From Flavobacterium psychraerolatum (GTDB lineage: Bacteria; Bacteroidota; Bacteroidia; Flavobacteriales; Flavobacteriaceae), in the NCBI RefSeq assembly GCF_025960985.1, contig NZ_JAOQMX010000026.1:1-64000 (forward strand): a DNA stretch of 64,000 bases, written 5' to 3'. Shown here piece by piece: positions 46,524 to 56,078 of this stretch; the first letter of the stretch is position 1, and the number at the start of each line of letters is the position of its first letter. Made by a program: the position numbers and the translations under genes. Under the pieces are notes generated by a model. The model was given only the letters and a program-made list of their open reading frames with translations. It was not told the origin of the DNA and did not search any database.

Positions 46524-49118
46524 CTATAAATTAGCAATCAATTCGGCCACAATAGAGGTCCATCCTGTTTGATGAGATGCACCAACTCCTCGTCCAGAAT
46601 CTCCATGAAAATATTCATAAAACAAGATCAAATTTTTGTTTTCTTCTTGTTGGTAAAATTCTGTATGATCACTGTGTACAATTCTTTTTCCATCGGTATC
46701 AATTTCAAAAATGGCACTAATTCTTTTACTTAATTCTTTCGAAATTTGTGAAAGGGTCATTAGATTACCAGAATTTGTAGGGAACTCAACTTGAAAAGAG
46801 TCACCGTAAAAGTCACCAAATTTCTCCAAGGATTTAATGATTAAATAGTTGATCGGAATCCAAATCGGACCGCGCCAATTTGAATTTCCTCCAAACATAT
46901 CAGACCTAGATTCCCCTGGTTCATAGTATATCGTGTGATCTACTCCTTCTATTTTTATAATAAAGGGATGTTCCAAATGGTATTTAGAAACTGCTCGAAT
47001 ACCATTATCAGCTAGAAATTCATTTTCATCTAATAAATAAGTCAATAGTTTCTCTAAACGACTTTTGTTAAGGAGCGAAAATAATATATCTCCGTTTTCA
47101 TTTGTTTGGACATACTCTTCGTCAGAAACAATTGAGTTTGAGAACGCCCTTCTTTTTTGAAAATCATGCATTTTACTGTAACATTCATGCCTACATATGG
47201 AAACAGCAAATAATGAAGTGATGCCTACGATGGATCGTATTTTTAGGGACTCTTTTTCGCCATCAGGGTAAAAAAGGACATCATAAAAAAAATGATCCTT
47301 ATCATCCCATAATGCATCATTAATAGAGTTAGCAATTAAGATGAAGTGCTCGTAAAACTTTGTGATAAGATCTTCAAAAGTAGAATCCAACAAAGTGATT
47401 TCTGAAGCCATTTCCATTAAATTAATAGCATACATAGCCATCCAAGCAGTTGCATCTACTTGTTCTAGTGTGTATCCTACAGGTAAATTTGTTCTATCAA
47501 TTACGGCAATATTATCTAGTCCCAAAAAACCACCATTGAAAATGTTGTTACCATTATCATCTTGTCTATTGGCCCACCAAGTAAAATTAATTAGTAATTT
47601 CTGAAAAATTCTTTTTAAAAAATCAATGTCTTTTATATTGTATAATTGATATTCAGATCGATAAACTAAAAGTGCAGACCATGCTTGAACGGGTGGGTTA
47701 ACATCCGAAAAGTTCCATTCATAAGCCGGGATTTGGCCATCAGGACTCATATACCATTCCCGCATCATTAAAAGTAGTTGATTTTTTGCAAAAGCGGGAT
47801 CAATCATGCCCATTGGAATACAATGAAAAGCTAAGTCCCAAGCCGCATACCACGGATACTCCCAACAATCAGGCATAGATATGACATCTTGATTTACAAG
47901 ATGTTTCCAATTCGTATTTCGTCCAACAAGTCGTTCTGTTGGTAAAGGATTAATTTCTGGATTATAGCGCAACCATTCATTAATATTATAACTGTAAAAT
48001 TGTTTACTCCACAGTAAGCCTGCAAAGGCTTGACGTTGAATTAGTTTATGATTATCAGTCCATTTTTCAGGAAGGAAGGATTCATAAAAAGTATCATTTT
48101 CAGCTAATCTAGTTTCAAAAACAGTAAAAAAAGAGGCATCGAAAGGCTGGTTTAGTAGTTGGTTAGTAAGTCTTAACGTAATCGTTTTGCTAGCGTTTGC
48201 ATCGATTTTAAGTTCATAAACGGGGGCACATTTAGTTCCAAAATTTCTTATAGAAAGTTGTTGTCTCAATACTGTATTTTCACCACAAAGAGCTTCGTGA
48301 AAAGCATCTTTAACAAAAACAGAGTCGTTTTTGGTGTTAAAAATACGTTGCTTATTGGTTTCATTTTCAGTAAACAAAACCTCTGAAGTTTCTTGATAAT
48401 AAAGGTAGTAATCTCCTAATTCTTCATTATTTATAGAAATTCTATTTTCAGAATCTTGTTTTAGAACGGGTTTATTGTCTCCTATTTTTTTATTCCAATT
48501 GTTTCTTAACCAAAGTGTCGGTAAAATTGTTAACGTAGACGGTTCGTTACTTCGATTATAAACTTCAATCTTGACGCAGATATCGTCAGGATTATTTTTT
48601 GCATAGGTGATATATACATCATGATATTGTTTATTATCGAAAATACCAGTGTCTAATAATTCGAACTCATTTTCAAGTTTAGTCCGTTGGCCATTTTTAG
48701 TAAGTAATTCTTCGTAAGGGTAGGGAGCGAAAGGATATTTATACAAAAACTTCATGTAAGAATGTGTTGGTGAATTATCCAAATAATAATACAATTCCTT
48801 TACATCTTCGCCATGATTCCCTTCGCTATTAGTCAATCCAAATAGTCTTTCTTTTAAAATGGGGTCTTTACCATTCCATAGAGCAAGTGCAAAACAAATG
48901 TTTTGTCTATTATCCGAAATACCACCTAACCCATCTTCACCCCAAAGGTAGGAACGTGATCTAGCATGGTCATGAGGGAGATAATTCCATGCATCGCCAT
49001 TGGCACTATAATCTTCTCGAACAGTACCCCATTGACGTTCTGATAGGTAAGAGCCCCATTTTACTAAGGGTACATTCTTGGTACTATTCTCTTGTAATCT
49101 TTTTAATTCTTCATTCAT
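46524..49118 (-). CDS. GH63-like (mannosylglycerate hydrolase type) alpha-glycosidase
   Basis: An 864-residue protein with an (alpha/alpha)6 catalytic barrel of GH63/MGH1-type. Recognisable parts are the N-terminal LSERQWGTVREDYS and DGDAWNYLPHDHARSR-type NYLPHDHARSRSYLWGEDG, the central SMPDCWEYPWYAAWDLAFH (acid region), WLRNNW strands, LDNIAVIDRTNLPVGYTLEQVDATAW and the C-terminal GNSNWRGPIWIPINYLII. There is no signal peptide, so it acts inside the cell. GH63 members hydrolyse mannosylglycerate, glucosylglycerate or kojibiose-like alpha-glucosides. It is two bases downstream of an SDR gene. Substrate is not settled. Confidence 0.85.
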   Translation of the reverse strand: MNEELKRLQENSTKNVPLVKWGSYLSERQWGTVREDYSANGDAWNYLPHDHARSRSYLWGEDGLGGISDNRQNICFALALWNGKDPILKERLFGLTNSEGNHGEDVKELYYYLDNSPTHSYMKFLYKYPFAPYPYEELLTKNGQRTKLENEFELLDTGIFDNKQYHDVYITYAKNNPDDICVKIEVYNRSNEPSTLTILPTLWLRNNWNKKIGDNKPVLKQDSENRISINNEELGDYYLYYQETSEVLFTENETNKQRIFNTKNDSVFVKDAFHEALCGENTVLRQQLSIRNFGTKCAPVYELKIDANASKTITLRLTNQLLNQPFDASFFTVFETRLAENDTFYESFLPEKWTDNHKLIQRQAFAGLLWSKQFYSYNINEWLRYNPEINPLPTERLVGRNTNWKHLVNQDVISMPDCWEYPWYAAWDLAFHCIPMGMIDPAFAKNQLLLMMREWYMSPDGQIPAYEWNFSDVNPPVQAWSALLVYRSEYQLYNIKDIDFLKRIFQKLLINFTWWANRQDDNGNNIFNGGFLGLDNIAVIDRTNLPVGYTLEQVDATAWMAMYAINLMEMASEITLLDSTFEDLITKFYEHFILIANSINDALWDDKDHFFYDVLFYPDGEKESLKIRSIVGITSLFAVSICRHECYSKMHDFQKRRAFSNSIVSDEEYVQTNENGDILFSLLNKSRLEKLLTYLLDENEFLADNGIRAVSKYHLEHPFIIKIEGVDHTIYYEPGESRSDMFGGNSNWRGPIWIPINYLIIKSLEKFGDFYGDSFQVEFPTNSGNLMTLSQISKELSKRISAIFEIDTDGKRIVHSDHTEFYQQEENKNLILFYEYFHGDSGRGVGASHQTGWTSIVAELIANL

Positions 49119-49120
49119 AA

Positions 49121-49927
49121 TTATCCTCCTGTTGAAAACCCTTCGAAAACTGTCATTCCACCATCTATAAAAATACTTGCACCAGTAATGTAATCGGAAT
49201 CATCAGAGGCTAAAAATACGGCCAAATTACCAATGTCCTCTGGCTGTCCAATACGATTATAGGGTATTAAAGACATTAAATTATTCAATGCTTCGGGAGT
49301 TTGCCAAGCCGATTTGTTGATAGGTGTTTGTATAGCTCCAGGGCAGATGCTGTTAACCCTAATTTTTCGACCTCCATATTCTTGTGCGAGAGTTTGCATT
49401 AGCATTTTAATAGCTCCTTTTGTTGCGGCATAATTGGCATGTCCTCCCCAAGGAATTAATTCATGTACAGAACTCATGCAGATTATTTTACCCAATGCTT
49501 TTGATCTTTCTGGAATCATTCCGCGACGTAGAAACTCTCTAACGGCTTCTCTAGCACATAAAAACTGTCCCGTTAAGTTTACATCAATAACCAGTTGCCA
49601 TTGAGCCAATGTCATTTCATCAAATTTTGCATCTTGTTGTAATCCTGCATTGTTAACCAAAATATCTATGGTTCCAAAGATTTCGATAGCTTCTTTAAAC
49701 ATATTTTGAACTTGATCCTCCTTACTCACATCTGCTTTAATTGCAATTGCATTGGTGCCCAAAGACTTTATTTGTTCAACAAGCACATTGGCTGCCTCTG
49801 GATTGGAGACATAATTAATAATCACATTTGCACCAGCTTGCCCCAAGGATAGAGCAACACCCATTCCTATTCCAGAATTTGCCCCAGTGACAAGGGCTGT
49901 TTGTCCTATTAGTTTTTTTTCTGCCAT
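49121..49927 (-). CDS. SDR family oxidoreductase (glucose 1-dehydrogenase-like)
   Basis: A 268-residue classical short-chain dehydrogenase. NAD(P)-binding TGANSGIGMGVALSLG (about 13-28), NNAGLQQDAKF (about 91), catalytic Ser in ICMSSVHE and YAATKGA (Tyr-x3-Lys), then C-terminal SDYITGASIFIDGGM. Similar to glucose 1-dehydrogenases. The stop lies two bases before the glycosidase ATG. The codons for the final Gly-Gly form AGGAGGA, a strong Shine-Dalgarno-like sequence for the next gene. Operon context suggests it oxidises a sugar released by the glycosidase. Confidence 0.93.
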   Translation of the reverse strand: MAEKKLIGQTALVTGANSGIGMGVALSLGQAGANVIINYVSNPEAANVLVEQIKSLGTNAIAIKADVSKEDQVQNMFKEAIEIFGTIDILVNNAGLQQDAKFDEMTLAQWQLVIDVNLTGQFLCAREAVREFLRRGMIPERSKALGKIICMSSVHELIPWGGHANYAATKGAIKMLMQTLAQEYGGRKIRVNSICPGAIQTPINKSAWQTPEALNNLMSLIPYNRIGQPEDIGNLAVFLASDDSDYITGASIFIDGGMTVFEGFSTGG

Positions 49928-50200
49928 TTTGTATTAGTTTTATTTATGTATCAGAAATTTTATTTTTCCTACGATAATCATATAAAATTATTCAATTATA
50001 AATGGATATTTAGAAGATTAACATTACTTTAATTTTACTATTTCCTTTTTTTGAAACAAAAGGATTTTCAGTACTACTATTGAATGTATTACCAATTCAA
50101 TCAAATGGTGGATTAATAAAGTATTTGTAACTTAAAAAGGTTGGTATGCTTAATTTCCTTTTTAGTGATTGGTTTTTACGTGAATATCTTTTTTATGCCT

Positions 50201-50208
50201 TATTTTTG
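50201..50208 (+). promoter_or_regulatory. -7 box upstream of the B12-binding radical SAM gene
   Basis: TATTTTTG, 18 bases before the TTG start at 50226. No -33 TTG at normal spacing. Confidence 0.45.
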
Positions 50209-50225
50209 TATAAAAAAATTTTCTC

Positions 50226-52454
50226 TTGAAATCAAAACTCCTTCTTATTACCCCGCCTTTTACACAACTCAATACGCCCTATCCAGCAACGGCTTATATC
50301 AAAGGTTTTTTGAATACTTTGAATGTAACCTCAGTTCAAGCAGATTTAGGGATTGAGGTGATTTTGACTTTATTTTCGAAAGAAGGATTAAAAAGTCTTT
50401 TTAAAGAAGGGAATTTGAAGAGTAAAGGTAAAGAGCTTTCTGCTAATTCAAAAAGAATTAGTGCTTTGCAAGAGGAATATAGTAAAACTATAGATTCGGT
50501 TATTGCTTTTCTTCAAGGGAAAAATCCAACATTAGCACTTCAAATATGTCAAGAAGATTATCTGCCAGAAGCTTCTCGTTTTGCACATTTGGAAGAGTTA
50601 GATTGGGCTTTTGGCTCTATGGGTACACAAGACAAGGCCAAACATCTAGCTACTTTATACCTAGAGGATATCTCTGATTATATTGTTGAATGTGTAGATA
50701 CTAATTTTGGTTTTAGTCGTTATGCCGAGCGATTGGGACGATCTGCCAATTCATTTGATGAGTTGTACGAAGCCTTAATGCAAGAACCCACTTATATTGA
50801 TGCAGTTTTACTTTCGATTTTAAAAGAAAGAATCGAAACTGTTCAACCCGATTTGTTTTTAATATCAGTTCCTTTTCCTGGGAATTTATACAGTGCTTTT
50901 CGGTCTGCTCAATGGTTAAAAAAAGTGCATCCCGAAATTAAAATTACAATGGGTGGAGGGTTTCCTAACACAGAATTACGGTCTCTATCGGATGCTCGTG
51001 TTTTTGAGTTCTTTGATTTTATAACACTTGATGATGGTGAAGCACCGATCGAAGAATTGTTATTAAGTTTGGAGAATGCAAAAACAATTAACGAAGAACC
51101 CCTATCTTTAAAAAGAACTTTTATTCTCGAAAACGGCAAAGTCGTTTATAAAAATAATTCTACCAAACCCGATTACAAGCAAGCACAAGTAGGAACACCA
51201 GATTATTCAGATTTACTCTTGGATAAATATATTTCTGTTATTGAAATTGTCAATCCCATGCACCGTATGTGGAGTGATGGGCGCTGGAACAAACTCACCA
51301 TGGCCCACGGATGTTATTGGGGGAAATGTACTTTTTGTGATATTTCATTAGATTATATAAAAATTTACGAACCAGTTACTGCCAATTTACTTTGTGATCG
51401 AATCGAAGAATTGGTTATACAAACAGGTCAAAATGGTTTTCATTTTGTAGATGAAGCTGCGCCACCTGCATTGATGCGTGCTCTAGCGCTAGAGATTTTG
51501 AGAAGGAAATTATCCATTACTTGGTGGACAAACATTCGATTCGAAAAAAGTTTTACTGCCGATTTGTGTTTGTTGTTAAAAGCATCTGGTTGTATTGCTG
51601 TTTCTGGTGGGCTCGAAGTAGCTTCAGATCGTTTATTAAAATTAATAGACAAAGGGGTGACGGTAGAGCAAGTTGCCAATGTAACACAACATTTTACCGA
51701 AGCTGGAATTATGGTACATTCCTATTTAATGTACGGTTATCCAACACAAACGATTCAGGAAACTGTGGATAGTCTCGAAATGGTGCGTCAATTATTTGAA
51801 GTTGGTATCTTGCAATCTGGTTTTTGGCATCAATTTGCCATGACAGCACATAGCCCAGTGGGGATTGACCCAGAAGCTTTTGGTGTTATTCCAGTTTCAC
51901 CAGTTTTAAAAGGAGTAGAAAACGGTCTCTTTGCCAATAATGATATTGATTTTAAGGATAAAACAGGAATCGATCATGAGAAATTTAGCTATGGATTGAA
52001 AAAGTCTTTATTTAATTTTATGCACGGAATTTGTTTTGATTACGAATTGCAAGATTGGTTTGAGTTTAAAATTCCTAAAACTAAAATTGCAAGCAATTTT
52101 ATTAAAAATGCTTTAGCAAAAGAAACGATACTTACGGTTAAGCCAACGGCCAAAATAATATGGTTGGGTGGAAAACCCGAAATAGAATACTTTACAAAAT
52201 CTAAAAAAGGAAATACCTGGGAGATGATGCGGATGACTTTTCACCACAAAAAGGAAAGTTTCGATATTCAAACTAATAAAGAGGAAGGGGAGTGGTTGGT
52301 TGCAATTTTGACACAATTGACAGTGACTAATAATAAGGTATACACTTTTCAAGAATTAAAGACTGAATTTGAAAAGCAGCTTGAAGACTTTGAGTTGTTT
52401 TGGTATTCAAAACCAATACATATATTAAGGGATTACGGACTATTAATACTATAA
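50226..52454 (+). CDS. B12-binding domain / radical SAM enzyme
   Basis: A 742-residue protein. An N-terminal cobalamin-binding (Rossmann-like) region begins KLLLITPPFTQLNTPYP and continues to about residue 300, with PDLFLISVPFPGN and ITMGGGFPNTELR. The radical SAM core carries HGCYWGKCTFCDIS with cysteines 363, 368 and 371, i.e. CX4CX2C rather than the canonical CX3CX2C. Then FVDEAAPP, CIAVSGGLEVASDRLL and MVHSYLMYGYPTQT follow. Family members are methyltransferases or ring-forming enzymes; the substrate here is unknown. TTG start. It is followed four bases later by an aldo/keto reductase, probably in one operon. Confidence 0.88.
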   Translation: MKSKLLLITPPFTQLNTPYPATAYIKGFLNTLNVTSVQADLGIEVILTLFSKEGLKSLFKEGNLKSKGKELSANSKRISALQEEYSKTIDSVIAFLQGKNPTLALQICQEDYLPEASRFAHLEELDWAFGSMGTQDKAKHLATLYLEDISDYIVECVDTNFGFSRYAERLGRSANSFDELYEALMQEPTYIDAVLLSILKERIETVQPDLFLISVPFPGNLYSAFRSAQWLKKVHPEIKITMGGGFPNTELRSLSDARVFEFFDFITLDDGEAPIEELLLSLENAKTINEEPLSLKRTFILENGKVVYKNNSTKPDYKQAQVGTPDYSDLLLDKYISVIEIVNPMHRMWSDGRWNKLTMAHGCYWGKCTFCDISLDYIKIYEPVTANLLCDRIEELVIQTGQNGFHFVDEAAPPALMRALALEILRRKLSITWWTNIRFEKSFTADLCLLLKASGCIAVSGGLEVASDRLLKLIDKGVTVEQVANVTQHFTEAGIMVHSYLMYGYPTQTIQETVDSLEMVRQLFEVGILQSGFWHQFAMTAHSPVGIDPEAFGVIPVSPVLKGVENGLFANNDIDFKDKTGIDHEKFSYGLKKSLFNFMHGICFDYELQDWFEFKIPKTKIASNFIKNALAKETILTVKPTAKIIWLGGKPEIEYFTKSKKGNTWEMMRMTFHHKKESFDIQTNKEEGEWLVAILTQLTVTNNKVYTFQELKTEFEKQLEDFELFWYSKPIHILRDYGLLIL

Positions 52455-52457
52455 CAA

Positions 52458-53426
52458 ATGATGAAATACAATAGATGTGGGAAGAGTGGTTTATTGTTAC
52501 CACAAATTTCTTTGGGCTTATGGCATAACTTTGGATCTGTCGATGATTTTAATAATGGAGAAAATATTGTCAAGGAAGCTTTTGATAAAGGTATCACTCA
52601 TTTTGATTTGGCTAATAATTACGGTCCTATTCCGGGTTCGGCAGAAACAAATTTTGGAAAAATTCTAAAAAATAATTTTCAGGGAAATCTAAGAGACCAA
52701 ATGGTAATTTCGACCAAAGCGGGATATACCATGTGGGATGGTCCTTATGGGGATTGGGGTTCTAGAAAATATTTATTATCAAGTCTGGATCAAAGCTTGA
52801 AACGAATGAATTTAGATTATGTGGATATATTCTATTCTCACCGTCCAGATCCCGAAACACCAATAGAAGAAACTATGATGGCTCTGGATTATGCTGTGCG
52901 TAGCGGGAAAGCATTATATGTAGGGATTAGTAATTATTCAGCCGAGCAAACAAAAATGGCTGTTGAAGTTTTAAAGCAATTAGGAACACCTTGTTTAATT
53001 CATCAAGCCAAATACTCGATGTTGCAACGTTGGGTTGAGGATGGATTACTGGATGTGTTAGAAGATAAAGGAGTTGGCTGCATTGCCTTCTCGCCATTAG
53101 CACAAGGTTTATTGACAGATAAATACTTAAAAGGGATTCCTGAAAATTCACGTGCTTCCAATCCAAATGGTCATTTAAAAAGAGATGAGGTAACGGATGA
53201 GAAAATTCAGAAGTTAATTCAATTGAACGAAATTGCAAAAAACAGGAGTCAATCTCTGGCGCAAATGGCTTTGACTTGGTTGATGAAGGACAGTAGAATT
53301 ACTTCTGTATTAATTGGAGCGAGTTCTATAGGACAGTTAAATAATAATTTGGAAAGTTTACAGCATACAACATTCACAGGGGACGAAATGAGTGCTATTG
53401 AGCAAATTTTAAAAAGTTTGAATTAA
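52458..53426 (+). CDS. Aldo/keto reductase (YghZ/MgrA-like)
   Basis: A 322-residue NADPH-dependent oxidoreductase with the TIM barrel of the AKR superfamily. Catalytic residues: Asp in HFDLANNYG, Tyr in the same motif, Lys in VISTKAGY and His in FYSHRPD. The NADP-binding VLIGASSIGQL is near the end. The GPYGDWGSRKYLLSSLDQSLKRM segment is typical of AKR14 (YghZ, L-glyceraldehyde 3-phosphate reductase). ATG ATG start at 52458; the gap from the radical SAM stop is three bases, so it is co-transcribed. Possible role: reducing a carbonyl made or tolerated in the same pathway. Confidence 0.93.
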   Translation: MMKYNRCGKSGLLLPQISLGLWHNFGSVDDFNNGENIVKEAFDKGITHFDLANNYGPIPGSAETNFGKILKNNFQGNLRDQMVISTKAGYTMWDGPYGDWGSRKYLLSSLDQSLKRMNLDYVDIFYSHRPDPETPIEETMMALDYAVRSGKALYVGISNYSAEQTKMAVEVLKQLGTPCLIHQAKYSMLQRWVEDGLLDVLEDKGVGCIAFSPLAQGLLTDKYLKGIPENSRASNPNGHLKRDEVTDEKIQKLIQLNEIAKNRSQSLAQMALTWLMKDSRITSVLIGASSIGQLNNNLESLQHTTFTGDEMSAIEQILKSLN

Positions 53427-53451
53427 CATTGTATTACGAATAGTTGAAATG

Positions 53452-53478
53452 GCCTCAAATTATTTTGAGGCTTTTTTT
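53452..53478 (+). terminator. Terminator after the radical SAM/AKR operon
   Basis: Stem GCCTCAAA / TTTGAGGC followed by seven T, 26 bases past the stop. Confidence 0.85.
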
Positions 53479-53953
53479 ATGTTTTTTTTGTTTGCTGTTC
53501 TAAATAATATATTGCCGTTTGCTTGTTGATTGTTTTTTCTTAATTTATTCATTATATTTTTTTAACCCCTGTTTTTATAGGGTTGTTTAGTTTTATGGTT
53601 GATTTTTGGTTGATATTTCGTTTTAAAATACTTTTAATATCTATTTTTGTTTGAATTTATGGGGTTAATTGTAAATTATGTGATTATGAATTGTGTAATT
53701 TTACACCTTTTTTATGAGGATAGTCTATTTTTTCTGATTTGATTTGGGCATATTAATAAAACGGTCAAAAATGAATCAAAAAACAAAGTCATTCTTATTT
53801 TAGTTAATATTAACTTAATATATTCGCCATGTAACAATGAAAAAATAAAGTGCATTTGAGTTTTTTTAAAATTATAAGTTAGAGTTCTAATCATAAAAAA
53901 AATAGATAAAAACAAATGCATCAATTAATTATTAAATCAAAACAAGATTAAAC
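53479..53953. other. Intergenic region upstream of the porin
   Basis: AT-rich, no credible coding frame. It must hold the porin promoter, but no TAnnTTTG with a good -33 partner was found. No RNA structure recognised. Confidence 0.4.
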
Positions 53954-54994
53954 ATGAAGAAAGTAATTATTATTTTAGCTTTAGCGCTAACAGGAAACAT
54001 GGCTTTTGCTCAAGACACACCATTAGAAATTTCTGGTTCTGCAGATGCTTACTATAAATATGATTTTGCTAAAACAGCAAATATACCAACGAGTTTTGCA
54101 ACTGATCAAAACTCTGTATCATTAGGAATGTTAGATATTGCTTTATCAAAAACAACTGGTAAAACTTCCTTCGTAGGTGAACTTTCATTTGGACCAAGAG
54201 GTCAATATCAATCAATTCCAAATGGAGATGAAAGTGCTTCTAATGCAGCCAATTCATTTCACCTTCAAAATTTATATGTAGCTTATGCTGCAACGGATAA
54301 ATTGACTTTATCAGCTGGATACATGGGTACATTTGTTGGTTATGAAGTAATTTCTCCTTTAGCAAATTTCCATTATTCAACTTCTTACTTATTTACAAAC
54401 GGACCATTCCAAAATGCAGGGATAAAAGCAAATTATGCTATATCTGATAAAGTTGGTTTTATGGTGGGAGCTTTTAATGATACATGGAATAGTTACCAAG
54501 CTAATTCTGTAAAAGGTTTGAGTACTATTGGAGCTCAATTATCACTGACACCTACTGAAGGGGTTAGCGCTTATATTAATTTCATGGATGGATCTGAGTC
54601 AGGAACCATTATTGATTTGACTGCCTCTTTCGTTTTATCTGATAAACTTACATTAGGATTAAATGCTGCTGATTTTAAACATGGTAATGCATTAGATTAT
54701 GATTATAAAGGTATAGCTTTATATCCATCATATACCGTTACAGAAAACTTTGGTTTAGGATTACGTGCTGAATATTTTGATTATAAAAATTTATATGCAA
54801 ATGCTGCAGGAAATTCTGATTCATCAGTAACTGCTTTTACCTTATCAGCAAACTTGAAATCGGGTGGCCTTACTTTTATTCCTGAACTTAGATTAGATAG
54901 TAACAAGAAAGATACTTTTGCTAATTCATCAGGAGTACCTTTGACTTCTAAATCTGCTTCACAATTTACATTAGCATGTGTGTACGGATTCTAA
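53954..54994 (+). CDS. Outer-membrane beta-barrel porin (OmpL/bbp2-like)
   Basis: A 346-residue outer-membrane protein. Signal peptide MKKVIIILALALTGNMAFAQ. The mature part is a run of amphipathic strands: LEISGSADAYYKYDF, TGKTSFVGELSFG, LQNLYVAYAATDKLTL and others. It ends with the aromatic C-terminal strand FTLACVYGF. The pattern fits the putative beta-barrel porin-2 (OmpL-like) family. It probably allows diffusion of small solutes; the solute is not known. Single gene, with a terminator at 55050. Confidence 0.85.
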   Translation: MKKVIIILALALTGNMAFAQDTPLEISGSADAYYKYDFAKTANIPTSFATDQNSVSLGMLDIALSKTTGKTSFVGELSFGPRGQYQSIPNGDESASNAANSFHLQNLYVAYAATDKLTLSAGYMGTFVGYEVISPLANFHYSTSYLFTNGPFQNAGIKANYAISDKVGFMVGAFNDTWNSYQANSVKGLSTIGAQLSLTPTEGVSAYINFMDGSESGTIIDLTASFVLSDKLTLGLNAADFKHGNALDYDYKGIALYPSYTVTENFGLGLRAEYFDYKNLYANAAGNSDSSVTAFTLSANLKSGGLTFIPELRLDSNKKDTFANSSGVPLTSKSASQFTLACVYGF

Positions 54995-55049
54995 ATCATA
55001 CAAAAGCCTAGCAACTAGCGATAGCTTTATTTAAAAATATTTTTTTTTT

Positions 55050-55093
55050 ACTGTCAAGACATTTTTTAATAGATGTTTTGACAGTTTTTTTTT
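55050..55093 (+). terminator. Terminator after the porin
   Basis: Stem ACTGTCAAGACAT / ATGTTTTGACAGT with an AT-rich loop, followed by a run of nine T. Confidence 0.85.
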
Positions 55094-55325
55094 GTTTAAC
55101 TAAATAAGATAGTACCAATAGTGAAGCTATTTTTAGATTTCGAAAACAATTTTGATACTAAATTTTGGTCCATTATTTTTGGTAGAATGGCTATTGCTTT
55201 TGTTATTTTTAATGGCTTTTTAAATTTTTGTTTTTACAAATATTCTTTGATTAAGTAAAGGTTATTATAACTACCTTCACACCATCTTTAGCATGGTGCT
55301 GAATTTTAATTATAGAATCAGCCCG

Positions 55326-55913
55326 ATGCAAGACCAATTTGAGTACTTGATTGACAAGTATATTAATGATGATTTTGGAGTTTGTGATAATTTTTTAGAA
55401 ACAAGCTTAGCTTTCCAGTTAAAACTAAATCTTCAACGTTTAACAGCTTCTCAAGCATTACGTACAGCAGGAATAAGTAACAATATAGCAGTATTGAATA
55501 AATCAGTTCGTAGCGATGTTATTTATTGGTTGGACCGTTCTCATAACAATGTATTCGAGAATGCTTTCTTAGATACAATGGATGCCTTTGTAGCTTATCT
55601 TAATCAACAATGCTTTGCAGGAATTATAAGTCATGAGTTTCATTATGCATTATACAAGCCGGGAACTTTTTATAGCAAACACAAAGACCAGTTTATAAAT
55701 AGTGATAGCAGGCAATTTTCTATGATTATTTATTTGAACGAAAATTGGAAAATAGGAGATGGAGGTGAGCTGTGTATTTATATGAATGATATTCCTCAAA
55801 ATATCAGCCCAGATTTTGGAAAAGCTGTATTCTTTAAAAGTTGTGATTTGTTTCATGAAGTATTAGAAACAAACGTACCGCGTATGAGTATAACGGGTTG
55901 GTTAAAAAGATGA
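55326..55913 (+). CDS. 2-oxoglutarate/Fe(II)-dependent oxygenase
   Basis: A 195-residue jelly-roll dioxygenase of the 2OG-Fe(II) family. The iron ligands are His and Asp of SKHKDQF (HxD) and the His of LFHEVL; the 2-oxoglutarate-binding arginine follows in PRMSITGW. FSMIIYLNENWKIGDGGEL is the conserved strand region. The prolyl or aspartyl substrate is unknown; small stand-alone members of this kind include prolyl hydroxylases acting on ribosomal or translation proteins. Start: ATG 55326 fits homologous N-termini (MQDQFEYLIDKYI); an in-frame ATG at 55293 would add 11 residues. Confidence 0.85.
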   Translation: MQDQFEYLIDKYINDDFGVCDNFLETSLAFQLKLNLQRLTASQALRTAGISNNIAVLNKSVRSDVIYWLDRSHNNVFENAFLDTMDAFVAYLNQQCFAGIISHEFHYALYKPGTFYSKHKDQFINSDSRQFSMIIYLNENWKIGDGGELCIYMNDIPQNISPDFGKAVFFKSCDLFHEVLETNVPRMSITGWLKR

Positions 55914-56078
55914 TTAAAAACGTAATGAAATAAATTAGATCATAAATAGAATTCAGACAAAAGTTTCGTTTGTAAGTAAACGAGGCTTTTATCTTATGTC
56001 TACTTAATAATTATCTTAATTCATTAGATATCAAAACTAGATTTTTTGAAATTCAAATTGCTTTTGCTTTCTAATCAA

